NCBI RefSeq assembly: GCF_900114115.1
Contig: NZ_FORX01000002.1
Coordinates: 1 to 64,000 of the forward strand
Length of the DNA stretch: 64,000 nucleotides
Direction: 5' to 3'
From: Desulfomicrobium apsheronum
Lineage (GTDB): Bacteria > Desulfobacterota > Desulfovibrionia > Desulfovibrionales > Desulfomicrobiaceae
Below, piece after piece: positions 7,987-15,276 of the stretch (positions are counted from its first letter, which is position 1; every line of letters starts with the position of its first letter). The notes below the pieces were generated by a model, which saw only the letters and a list, made by a program, of their open reading frames with translations, made no database searches and was not told where the DNA came from. Position numbers and translations under genes: made by a program.

Positions 7987-8268
7987 ATGGATATTGCTCA
8001 ACACGATTTTCCGTTTCGCCAGTCCATCGAGCTGGCCAAACAGATCCCTTCGACCGGATTTCGCTATCACTGGAAAGCCGAGGTCGATTCCCTTGGCCTG
8101 ATCATCCGCATCTGGCTTGGTGGCATCGACGGCGTGCCATTTCAGACCTGCATCACCCGCATCATCAAAAGCCAGGAGTGCAAGAACAAGAATCCCGTCC
8201 AGGAGATGTGGCGCAGGGTGCTGGAAAAAATCGACAGGCAGGATTTTATCATCGTGAACGGAAATTAG
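7987..8268 (+). CDS. Diverged WGR-like small protein, paralogue of the preceding gene
   Basis: A 93-aa protein sharing the C-terminal helix with its neighbour (NPVQEMWRRVLEKI against NPVQEMMDRALAKI) and the same strand pattern before it (FRYHWKAEVDS, LIIRIWLGGIDG). The WGR tripeptide itself is replaced by WLGG, so if it is a WGR domain it has lost the signature. A weak GAGG site sits 11 bases before the ATG. A longer overlapping frame exists but does not match this family. Probably a tandem duplicate in the same operon; function unknown. Confidence 0.6.
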   Translation: MDIAQHDFPFRQSIELAKQIPSTGFRYHWKAEVDSLGLIIRIWLGGIDGVPFQTCITRIIKSQECKNKNPVQEMWRRVLEKIDRQDFIIVNGN

Positions 8269-8269
8269 G

Positions 8270-8285
8270 GCGCCACACTAGGCGC
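8270..8285 (+). promoter_or_regulatory. Leader hairpin before the DUF3150 gene
   Basis: gcgcc (8270-8274) pairs with ggcgc (8281-8285) around a 6-base loop and is followed by tcttttcattt and GAAGGAG. It begins two bases after the preceding stop codon and ends 24 bases before the next ATG. Confidence 0.5.
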
Positions 8286-8309
8286 TCTTTTCATTTGAAG
8301 GAGAATAAC

Positions 8310-9308
8310 ATGAACACGCAAACAGACATCAAGGTCCTGGACAGCCTGCTGGTCCTGCACCTTGAAGTGAACATCTGGACGGCACGCAAGAAACTGAGCC
8401 CCGAGGATTTCGATGGCGCAAAACTCCCCCCTGAGGACTTGGCATCTCTGGGCAGCAAGAGGGTTTGTGATCCCGAAACCCTGCGAGTTTTTGGGACACT
8501 GAAAGCCAGGGCCGTGAGCCTACTGGACAGACACGGTGTCCGTTTTCTGGGTGGCTGGGCTATTCCTGAAAACCAGGCGGACAGCATCGTAACCGAACTT
8601 GATCAGATCCTGCAGGACTTCAACGCGGCCAAGGAGGATTTTCTGTCCCGGTATGATGAATCCGTTCGGGAATGGATAGCCAAGCATTCGGGATGGGAAC
8701 AGATAATCGCCGATTCGACCGTAAGCGCCGACTATGTTCGAAGCCGCATGGGTTTTGTTTGGAAGCTCTTCCGCATTGTTCCGCCAGATCCGGTTAACCC
8801 GGTTATGGCAGGCCTCAAGGACGAAGTGGCAAGCTTGGGCAAAACCCTGTTCGGTGAGGTGTCCAAAGCGGCCACCGACGCTTGGCATAAATGCTTTGCC
8901 GGAAAGTCCGAGATCACGCGCAAGGCTCTTTCTCCCTTGAAGACCATTCACCAGAAACTCTCTGGCCTGAGCTTTGTCGAGCCACGGGTATCTCCGGTTG
9001 CGGATCTCATTCACACAGCGTTCGAACATTTGCCCAAACGCGGGAAAATTGAAGGCGCGAATCTGCTCATGCTCCAGGGACTCGTATCCCTGCTGCGGGA
9101 CGCGGAAGCGCTCATCGAGCACGGACAGAGAATCATGGACGGGACAAGCTCTCAGGACGTTTTGTCCCTGTTGGTTGGGGGGCAGGGGCGTGTGCTGGAA
9201 CAGGGTGTCCAGGATGAGCTGGACATCATGGCAGAGGTGGACGACATGCCGCCAATTTTTCCGGACATGCCCATGCAGCCCGTGATGCCGAACTGCGGGT
9301 TGTGGTAG
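8310..9308 (+). CDS. DUF3150-family protein
   Basis: A 332-aa, mostly helical protein matching the DUF3150 pattern: LEVNIWTARKKLSPEDF near the N-terminus, DPETLRVFGTLKARAVSLLDRHGVRFLGGWAIP around residue 60-90 (shown in part as LLDRHGVRFLGGW), and a long C-terminal helical region. DUF3150 genes are typically found beside MoxR and CobT/VWA genes in phages and integrated elements, as here. The start at 8310 has GAAGGAG seven bases ahead; a longer frame starting at 7977 is a chance fusion through the paralogue. Biochemical role unknown; it may bridge the ATPase and the VWA protein. Confidence 0.75.
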   Translation: MNTQTDIKVLDSLLVLHLEVNIWTARKKLSPEDFDGAKLPPEDLASLGSKRVCDPETLRVFGTLKARAVSLLDRHGVRFLGGWAIPENQADSIVTELDQILQDFNAAKEDFLSRYDESVREWIAKHSGWEQIIADSTVSADYVRSRMGFVWKLFRIVPPDPVNPVMAGLKDEVASLGKTLFGEVSKAATDAWHKCFAGKSEITRKALSPLKTIHQKLSGLSFVEPRVSPVADLIHTAFEHLPKRGKIEGANLLMLQGLVSLLRDAEALIEHGQRIMDGTSSQDVLSLLVGGQGRVLEQGVQDELDIMAEVDDMPPIFPDMPMQPVMPNCGLW

Positions 9309-9404
9309 GATTTCTGGGAGCGGTGATATCATTTGCCATCAGGAGAGTTGTGCATGGCGTGATTCATGGGTATTAGTAATAGGCAGTATATCGGAGGAGG
9401 GAAT

Positions 9405-9605
9405 ATGAAGGAGACGTTGCAGGACAGGTACCTGATTGAAAGGGCATATCGAAATGCCTTTGGTCTGTGCTCACCGTCTACGACTGACTTTCCCAAAGAG
9501 GCACTCTTTGAGCTTGGATTCAAGGCCATACTGCGCGGATCTCCCGTGACTGAGGAGGAATTGCAGGCTTGGATAGCAAAAAATTCTCCTCCCACAAAGC
9601 CCTAG
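9405..9605 (+). CDS. Small hypothetical protein
   Basis: A 66-aa protein starting after a very strong GGAGGAGGG site. It has an N-terminal helix (YLIERAYRNAFGL), an FPKEALFELGFKAILRG segment and a short tail EEELQAWIAKN. No family is recognised. It sits between the DUF3150 and VWA genes in the same orientation and is followed by a hairpin, so it closes that sub-operon. Confidence 0.6.
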   Translation: MKETLQDRYLIERAYRNAFGLCSPSTTDFPKEALFELGFKAILRGSPVTEEELQAWIAKNSPPTKP

Positions 9606-9667
9606 TTAGAACCATAAAACGACATTTGCCGGACTTATAGTCCCGCTATTTCAAATAGAAACGAACG

Positions 9668-9698
9668 AAAGCCCTGGAGTCACAAGCTCCGGGGCTTT
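9668..9698 (+). promoter_or_regulatory. Leader hairpin before the VWA gene
   Basis: aaagccctggag (9668-9679) pairs with ctccggggcttt (9687-9698), 12 bp with one T.G pair and a 7-base loop, followed by tcgtattt and GGAGG. The stem ends 18 bases before the ATG. By itself it would be called an intrinsic terminator. Confidence 0.6.
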
Positions 9699-9716
9699 TC
9701 GTATTTGGAGGACTTC

Positions 9717-11459
9717 ATGATCGATACACGGGCCGTGATGCGCTCGCTGCCGTTAGTGGCAAGCGTGCTCGGCAGAAAATACGGGGTACAGGTCGAGATG
9801 GGTGGGATGGATGCCTACACCGACGGCAAGACCATTCATCTGCCGGCCCTGCCAAGCGAGGTTCCGGACACGTTGCTGGCAATGGCCAGAGGCTACCTTG
9901 ATCACGAAGCTGCCCATGTCCGGGAAACGGATTTCTCGGCGTTGGAACAGGCGAGGCTCACACCATTAGAAATGCACGTCTGGAATACCCTGGAGGACTG
10001 GCGGGTGGAGCATAAACTCGCGGCCATATTCCCAGGGTGCCGCCAGAATTTCGATTGGCTCATCGGGCATATCTTCGGCTCGGATGATCGGGGCGAACCC
10101 GCTGCTCCTGCGATGAATATTTTCAATTGGCTGCTGCTCGAAGTTCGGTCCTGGGATGTCCAGGTGCTGTCTAGGCATCGCGACACTTTGGCCGGACAGG
10201 TGGACATGGACTTTCAGGGTATGAGGCCGAAGATCAAGCAGGTGCTGAAGCTGGTTCGAACCAGGTGCGATTCGACTCATGCCGCCATAGATTTTGCCCG
10301 CGAAATCGTGCGCGTTCTGGATCATTTCGCGAACCATACCGACAAGCCGCAAGCACCCGATCAAAACGGACCTGAAGCGCAAAATGCTCCTTCGAGTCCA
10401 TTCGAATCAGGTGAAGCCAAAAGCGAAGAAGTGCGGAGTAATGACGAAAATCCTTCGGAAATTGGGGAGGATTCTTCTCAACACACAGACCAGGAAAACG
10501 AGTCAGTACTGTCCTACTCACCCCCATCTGATCATGCCCACATCCTTATGGGAGCAGCTGACCCCGATGCTGATTATCAGGCCCGAGACGAGCTGAAGAA
10601 ACTCTTGGATGCAGGGGAGGACGAGCTTCCACAAAATCTGGGAAGCATCCTTGCAAGTGTTCTTAATGATACGTCGCAGACATCGAGCTATTCAGGGATT
10701 TCCGTGGCGGTTCAGACGTCCAAGCATGCAGTCCCGCTGTCGGCCGACGATGTCCTGGAGGTCAGGCAAGCCTCCATGGCACTGCGAACCAGGCTAAGCG
10801 GATTATTGCAGACAAAAATATTGTCGCGTGCATCGAATGGCAGAAGAGGGCGTCTTGATACCGGGCATCTACATCGCCTGGCCGTGTCAGACCCGCGTGT
10901 GTTTCGCACAAAGTCCGAACGGGTTGGGATTGATACCGCCGTTCATATCCTGCTCGATTGTTCCGGATCCATGGTGCGTAGAATACACCTGGCCTGCCAA
11001 GCATGTTATGCAGTCGCCTCTGCCCTTGAGGCCTCCAGAATCAATGTCGCAGTCACCGCCTTTCCCGGCGCTCAACTTCCAAACGGATCTTATACCACCG
11101 TGTCTCCGATAATCAGGCACGGTCAGAGGGTGCACACCACCCTCGACCTGGGGCCTGCTGGAGGCACTCCTATGGGAGAGGCGCTGTGGTGGGTCATGCA
11201 GGACATGCTCCCGCTCACAGAAAAGCGAAAACTTATCCTGGTCATCACCGATGGGGATCCAGACTCAGCGGACTGCGCAAACCAGGCGATCAAGCAAGGG
11301 CTACGGGCGGGTTTTGAGATCTACGGCGTCGGGATCACGAGTTCGGCCATCATGTCGCTATTGCCCGAAAGAAGCGTTGTCGTGAACACTGTGACGGACC
11401 TTGCTCCGGCTATGTTTTCTCTGCTCCAGCACGGGATTTTCAATGATCACCAAGGTTGA
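9717..11459 (+). CDS. CobT-like VWA-domain protein, probable partner of the MoxR ATPase
   Basis: A 580-aa protein. Residues 60-70 hold an HEAAH motif (H63, E64, H67) resembling a metal-binding HExxH, within a region like the CobT N-terminal half. An acidic, low-complexity linker (about 205-290) follows, then a C-terminal VWA domain whose MIDAS is intact: DCSGSM with Asp414, a Thr in GGTPMGEAL, and an Asp in VITDGDPDS. CobT/VWA proteins act as metal-dependent adaptors for MoxR/CobS AAA+ ATPases. The start at 9717 has TGGAGG before it; a TTG at 9705 is too close to the hairpin. The cobalamin pathway is not represented nearby, so a recombination-linked or defence role is more likely; that is inference. 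Confidence 0.78.
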   Translation: MIDTRAVMRSLPLVASVLGRKYGVQVEMGGMDAYTDGKTIHLPALPSEVPDTLLAMARGYLDHEAAHVRETDFSALEQARLTPLEMHVWNTLEDWRVEHKLAAIFPGCRQNFDWLIGHIFGSDDRGEPAAPAMNIFNWLLLEVRSWDVQVLSRHRDTLAGQVDMDFQGMRPKIKQVLKLVRTRCDSTHAAIDFAREIVRVLDHFANHTDKPQAPDQNGPEAQNAPSSPFESGEAKSEEVRSNDENPSEIGEDSSQHTDQENESVLSYSPPSDHAHILMGAADPDADYQARDELKKLLDAGEDELPQNLGSILASVLNDTSQTSSYSGISVAVQTSKHAVPLSADDVLEVRQASMALRTRLSGLLQTKILSRASNGRRGRLDTGHLHRLAVSDPRVFRTKSERVGIDTAVHILLDCSGSMVRRIHLACQACYAVASALEASRINVAVTAFPGAQLPNGSYTTVSPIIRHGQRVHTTLDLGPAGGTPMGEALWWVMQDMLPLTEKRKLILVITDGDPDSADCANQAIKQGLRAGFEIYGVGITSSAIMSLLPERSVVVNTVTDLAPAMFSLLQHGIFNDHQG

Positions 11460-11527
11460 CCTTCAATAAAATTACGTGGCGCACGGGAGGCCTTGGCTTT
11501 CAGTTCGCAAACAACAAAGGAGAACTT

Positions 11528-11608
11528 ATGGGGAAAATTCGCAATGGACCGATTCACGGACAGCAGGAGGCTGGAAAGAGACCTTTTGAAGGAGGTGAGA
11601 CCGCATGA
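11528..11608 (+). CDS. Tiny ORF 1 downstream of the VWA gene (26 aa)
   Basis: ATG at 11528 follows AAGGAGAACTT and encodes 26 residues (MGKIRNGPIHG...FEGGETA), basic and without a hydrophobic segment. Its stop overlaps the next tiny start in an ATGA, and a perfect GGAGGTGA lies inside its own 3' end to serve that start. It may be a real small peptide or a translated leader for coupling. No family is recognised. Confidence 0.4.
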   Translation: MGKIRNGPIHGQQEAGKRPFEGGETA

Positions 11609-11676
11609 CCTGGGGACCTGTAATCGCGATCGCAATCGCAATACTTGAAATCGTGAAGGAGAATATCGATGACTGA
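11605..11676 (+). CDS. Tiny ORF 2: 23-aa hydrophobic peptide
   Basis: ATG at 11605 overlaps the previous stop (ATGA) and has AAGGAGGTGA nine bases upstream, one of the strongest ribosome sites in the window. It encodes MTWGPVIAIAIAILEIV followed by a charged tail, a single membrane-spanning peptide by appearance. Its stop overlaps the next start at 11669. The triple overlap and strong sites favour real translation; function is unknown (small membrane peptide, toxin-like or leader). Confidence 0.45.
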   Translation: MTWGPVIAIAIAILEIVKENIDD

Positions 11677-11872
11677 AGAAATCATGCCCAGAGAGGATAG
11701 GATGGGAAAAATACTGACGTTTATTGGTGGCTGTCTGGCCGGAGTTATTGGCGTGTTTACGGTAGCGGCGATGTCAGAAATGTCGTCATGCTCGACGATA
11801 TCAAATGATTCAGATCATAGTAATAATCAACAAGACGAATCCTTGTCTGAATCATATACGAGTAGAGCATAG
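11669..11872 (+). CDS. Small single-pass membrane protein
   Basis: A 67-aa protein, translationally coupled to the preceding peptide, with GAAGGAGA ahead of it. A hydrophobic segment (about residues 15-37, ILTFIGGCLAGVIGVFTVAA) is followed by a Ser/Asn/Asp-rich tail. No family is recognised. A hairpin terminator follows within 20 bases of the stop, so this is the last gene of the cassette. Confidence 0.5.
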   Translation: MTEEIMPREDRMGKILTFIGGCLAGVIGVFTVAAMSEMSSCSTISNDSDHSNNQQDESLSESYTSRA

Positions 11873-11889
11873 AATAATTGAAAATAAAA

Positions 11890-11931
11890 GACGCCGGTTT
11901 CATTTTACTTATGAATATCGGCGTCATTTTT
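11890..11931 (+). terminator. Terminator closing the recombination/ATPase cassette
   Basis: gacgccg (11890-11896) pairs with cggcgtc (11919-11925), with a second inner stem (ttcat/atgaa), followed by a T run. It lies just after the last small membrane-protein gene. Confidence 0.75.
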
Positions 11932-11940
11932 AATGAAAAA

Positions 11941-12316
11941 TAAAATGTGGTATTTATTAGTGTTCAATTTAAGTTAATTTTAAATTTTTAAGACCACAAA
12001 ATATGTATTTGTGCATAGTCACGAGATTTAATAGGTTGATAATGAGGAAGATCAAAGCCTATTTGTTAAATGGTTAGGCTTTCTAATATGATTTTTGTAA
12101 AATTTAGTTCTTCATTTAAACAGGATTTATTATATTGTAATACATTAGAAAAAAATGCTACAAAAATAATTTGCCGTATGACAATGTTGTAGTTGATATC
12201 TTTTCAAAATTCGATATAGAGTAAAAAAAATTATGACTTTCGATGCAGATTTTGATTTTAAAGTTCAATTTTTTTTATACGTTTTTTTAATATCTTGAAA
12301 TAAACGGAGTGAAATT
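11941..12316. other. AT-rich intergenic region
   Basis: About 375 bases of very AT-rich DNA without a supported ORF or clear repeat. It probably holds the promoter of the lipoprotein gene; an ACGGAG ribosome site ends it. Confidence 0.5.
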
Positions 12317-13651
12317 ATGAAGCATATTTTGATCTTGTTTGCGCTATCTTTTTTAGTGTCATGTGCAGATTCAAAAATTCAAGATGTTCAGGATTTGAAA
12401 GTCGGAAATTCTGATCAAACATTGATTGAAGTTGTAAATGATTATGGCTATATTAAAGATAGTAAATGGGAAATAGTTGAAGAAAAATATGGTAATACTG
12501 TTGTCAAATTTTCTGCAAATTATGATGTAAATAAATGTGTGGAAGATATGATGTCTCTCGCGCATGCTGGGTTTCCTGCAAATATAAAAGCTACTGAAGG
12601 CGTTATGCCATCTCTTAGCTATATTGTTTTTACAGGGATTGTCCAAATTTTTCAAGGATTTGATGATTATGGGGACATTTCAAAAATATTAAAAGAAGAT
12701 CAGCGGATGCATAGTTTAGAAGTCATTGTAGAATTTGTCATCCCTAAAGATGGAGCGCCTCGGATTTCAAATCAATATTCAAATGTCAATGGTGAAAAAG
12801 TTCAATCTTTGGTTGATGAATATTTTCCAGAAATGCTAAATGGATTTATTCCTGCATCAATTGTTACTTTAGGTGAGCAGATAAAAAAAGAGCATATTCG
12901 AAAAATTTATGATGAAAAAGAAAGGATTAAAAAAGAAAATTATATATTAGAGTCTAACTCACTATTTCAAAAATTTAAATCAAACTTTTCTGGTGAGTGG
13001 ATTAACTTTAAAAAATATAATAGAGATTGGCTTGAAACTAAAAGTTTTATATTCGAATTCGATGTGTTTATTTTTAGTAATGGAAACAATAATTCGATGG
13101 TCTTGAATTTGTATGAGTATAAAGTTCAATCAGATAGATTTTTGCTATTCTTGCTTGAGTGTGAAAAGCGCGAACTTGATGTTAAACTTAGAAAAGTCGA
13201 CAAGGTTTATGAAAATTACAGTCAAGATGTTCGTGATCAAAAGGTTGAAAAATTGAATGCAGAAATTAACGCACTAGTTGAGCGTATTAATATTGTAAGT
13301 TTGACTCCATATCGTGTTGTTGATGTTCGTCACGCTATTCATGATCTAGTCTTGAATTTTAATGCTGTATTGCCAATTAGTTCTCGTCTTGATAGTTATA
13401 AATATGTATATTCGAGTAACTTAGTTTCTGATTTTAATAATTTAATGTTTAATTTTGGAGTTAATGATGGAGTTAATGATTCGAAAGTATTAGTAACTAT
13501 TGGTCAGTCTAAAGATGAAAAAAGTTTCTATTTATATAGAAAAGTAATTGATTCTGATATAAGTAAAAATTTTGAAGAATGTAAGCCTATCTTTGAAGAG
13601 CATAAAGTTTTTTTTCAAGATATAATTCAAAATTTTGATTATAGTAAATAA
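12317..13651 (+). CDS. Putative lipoprotein of unknown function, AT-rich
   Basis: A 444-aa protein with a lipoprotein signal peptide: MKHILILFALSFLVSC, where LVSC is the lipobox and Cys16 the lipidated residue. The mature part is long, mostly helical and charged, with a coiled-coil-like segment (KKEHIRKIYDEKERIKKEN, about residues 190-210) and no recognised domain. It has its own ribosome site (ACGGAGTG). Codons are strikingly AT-rich compared with the cassette before it, which suggests recent acquisition from another source. It stands alone between two terminator-like structures. Function cannot be assigned. Confidence 0.65.
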   Translation: MKHILILFALSFLVSCADSKIQDVQDLKVGNSDQTLIEVVNDYGYIKDSKWEIVEEKYGNTVVKFSANYDVNKCVEDMMSLAHAGFPANIKATEGVMPSLSYIVFTGIVQIFQGFDDYGDISKILKEDQRMHSLEVIVEFVIPKDGAPRISNQYSNVNGEKVQSLVDEYFPEMLNGFIPASIVTLGEQIKKEHIRKIYDEKERIKKENYILESNSLFQKFKSNFSGEWINFKKYNRDWLETKSFIFEFDVFIFSNGNNNSMVLNLYEYKVQSDRFLLFLLECEKRELDVKLRKVDKVYENYSQDVRDQKVEKLNAEINALVERINIVSLTPYRVVDVRHAIHDLVLNFNAVLPISSRLDSYKYVYSSNLVSDFNNLMFNFGVNDGVNDSKVLVTIGQSKDEKSFYLYRKVIDSDISKNFEECKPIFEEHKVFFQDIIQNFDYSK

Positions 13652-13889
13652 GTATCAATTTAATAGTAGCAGTGATGTATTAATATTGTTGACTATGTCG
13701 TGATAATTAATTTAGTGTCTATTTTTATGGTGTATTTAGTAGCAAAACGATTAGATACGGACGAAAAAAATTTGTATCTAATCGTTGAGTAAATGTTCAG
13801 GCACCACCCCTTCAAAGGCTTGCTTTCTCGTGCGCTTGAGCGTCTCGAAACTGAAGTACGAAGAAGGTTTCATGAGCAAAATATAAATG
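13652..13889. other. Intergenic region with a perfect 12-bp inverted repeat
   Basis: acgattagatac (13747-13758) and gtatctaatcgt (13774-13785) form a perfect stem around a 15-base A-rich loop. There is no clear T run after it, so terminator or protein-binding site are both possible. The rest shows nothing I can support. Confidence 0.45.
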
Positions 13890-13921
13890 AGGCCGGATTC
13901 CCTGGGAGGGGTGTCCGGCCT
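13890..13921 (-). terminator. Terminator of the mucR-like gene
   Basis: aggccgga (13890-13897) pairs with tccggcct (13914-13921), downstream of the minus-strand mucR-like gene, followed on that strand by an AT-rich tail. A related copy with the same flanking ccggcctgacattttcag occurs at 32049-32082. Confidence 0.6.
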
Positions 13922-13949
13922 GACATTTTCAGATTTACGTCACTACCAG

Positions 13950-14351
13950 TTACTCAGCCTTGGAGGCCTTTTTGCGCTTCTCCCACAATTTCATGTCCTG
14001 CATCGTCTTGCGGCGATCTCGGGCTAGAGATTTTGCTACTAGGGAAGTACCTTTCTTGTAGCCATATTTTTCCTTGTACTGTTCGGGAGTGAGTCCGTGT
14101 GCAGCCAAGTGGCGCTTCGTCAAAACTTTGAATGACTTTCCACACTCGCAGCAAAGGACGCTCTTTTCTCGAATCGCATTTTTAGGGTCGATAGCGGGTC
14201 CGGTTTCGACAACAGGAGCGCCACCTTCATCGACTCCACGAATGCTGCCAGCCAAGGCCTTGATCATGGATGTGATCTCTTCCTCGTTCATATTGCGCAC
14301 AGATGCTTGGGCTTTTACGATCTCGATTGCTTGCTTGAGATAATCTTCCAT
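13950..14351 (-). CDS. MucR/Ros-family zinc-finger transcriptional regulator
   Basis: A 133-aa DNA-binding regulator. The N-terminal half is helical (MEDYLKQAIEIVKAQ), typical of the oligomerisation part of MucR proteins. The C-terminal half has the Ros-type finger: CCECGKSFKVLTKRHLAAH supplies the two Cys and two His ligands, and LTPEQYKEKYGYKKGTSLVAK and LARDRRK follow as in the family. The start at 14351 has a CAGGAG site. It is a single gene with its own terminator, beside the resolvase. MucR proteins act as nucleoid-like silencers of AT-rich acquired genes; whether this one silences the island is inference. Confidence 0.85.
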   Translation of the reverse strand: MEDYLKQAIEIVKAQASVRNMNEEEITSMIKALAGSIRGVDEGGAPVVETGPAIDPKNAIREKSVLCCECGKSFKVLTKRHLAAHGLTPEQYKEKYGYKKGTSLVAKSLARDRRKTMQDMKLWEKRKKASKAE

Positions 14352-14506
14352 GTTTTCTCCTGTGGATCTACTAGGATTTGATTGTTAGCTCGTAGCACAA
14401 TTTGTGCCTACACCGATTTAAAGGTGCGATGGAAGAAGCTACATCCAAATAGCAAGAAGGTAAATGCCGACAGAGTGCTGAAACTACGGATTGAAGTTGA
14501 GCTCGT

Positions 14507-15082
14507 TTACTGCACTTCCCCGTAAATAACGCGCTGGACGCTCGACAGGCTACATCCGAGTTGCTCTGCAATCTTTCGAAATGAGACGCCTTGTTCTCGC
14601 AATGCACGCACCTTGGTCCGGTCGACGCTTTTTTTTCTGCCACCCTTGCCATGGGCATATTTGCCAGCTGCTTTGGCCTTCTCGATACCTTCACGCTGGC
14701 GTTCTCTCAGGATATTCCGCTCGAATTCCGCAAAGCTGCCCAGGACATCAAAAAGTAATTTGGTGAACGGATCGTGGTTATCCCTGGTGAACGTCAGATT
14801 TTCCTTCACGAATTTTACGGTGACGCCTTTTGCAATCAACTGGCTGATGATGTTTTGCAGATCCTGGAGGCTGCGGGCAAGCCTGTCGATAGAGTGGATC
14901 CACAACGTGTCGCCTTCGTCCAGACGTGAAAGGCAGTCCTGAAGCTCAGGTCTGTCAGTGTTTTTTCCGGACGCCTTCTCTTCATAGACCTTCCAGAAAT
15001 CGATCTTACAATCGGCCAGCTGTCGAGCTGTATTCTGCTCGTGGGTGCTGACCCTGACATATCCGACGTGGCGTCCATTCAT
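14507..15082 (-). CDS. Serine recombinase, resolvase/invertase type
   Basis: A small serine recombinase (191 aa) that catalyses site-specific DNA resolution or inversion. The N-terminal catalytic domain has GYVRVSTHEQNTARQ with the nucleophile Ser12, IHSIDRLARSLQDL, FAEFERNILRERQREG and the E-helix into the arm. A C-terminal helix-turn-helix follows (VSFRKIAEQLGCSLSSVQRVI). The start at 15082 is preferred because CCGGAG lies six bases before it; 15097 is the alternative. Upstream, six copies of a TGTGCCCA-type site (15117-15235) suggest its binding region. It could resolve cointegrates of an earlier transposon or plasmid in the island. Confidence 0.9.
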   Translation of the reverse strand: MNGRHVGYVRVSTHEQNTARQLADCKIDFWKVYEEKASGKNTDRPELQDCLSRLDEGDTLWIHSIDRLARSLQDLQNIISQLIAKGVTVKFVKENLTFTRDNHDPFTKLLFDVLGSFAEFERNILRERQREGIEKAKAAGKYAHGKGGRKKSVDRTKVRALREQGVSFRKIAEQLGCSLSSVQRVIYGEVQ

Positions 15083-15114
15083 CGATGTCTCCGGCATTGA
15101 AATTAGGGTTTCTT

Positions 15115-15236
15115 GCCAGAAATTGTGCCCAATAAAGATCTAGATGTAAATATAAAGTGTGCCCAAAATATTAAAAACAAATAATTATGGGCACGATTTC
15201 TCGTGCCCATAATTGTGCCCAGAAAGGGTGTGCCCT
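15115..15236. promoter_or_regulatory. Cluster of TGTGCCCA sites with a 14-bp palindrome
   Basis: Six copies of gtgccca or its inverse lie within 120 bases upstream of the resolvase. Two of them form a near-perfect palindrome: aattatgggcacga (15183-15196) and tcgtgcccataatt (15201-15214) separated by 4 bases. This layout fits a res-type recombination site or resolvase operator, though the spacing rules of a known res site were not checked. Confidence 0.5.
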
Positions 15237-15276
15237 TTATGGAGTGCATGCTGCTTGTTTATGAAACGTCTCTTAA

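Noticed and set aside
7977..8268. Extended start of the DUF3150 frame
   Set aside because: The upstream part runs out of frame through the WGR-like paralogue and a hairpin; the ATG at 8310 has the proper ribosome site.
13793..14092. Plus-strand ORF of 99 codons near mucR
   Set aside because: It lies over the mucR terminator and 3' end, antisense, with no ribosome site or domain.
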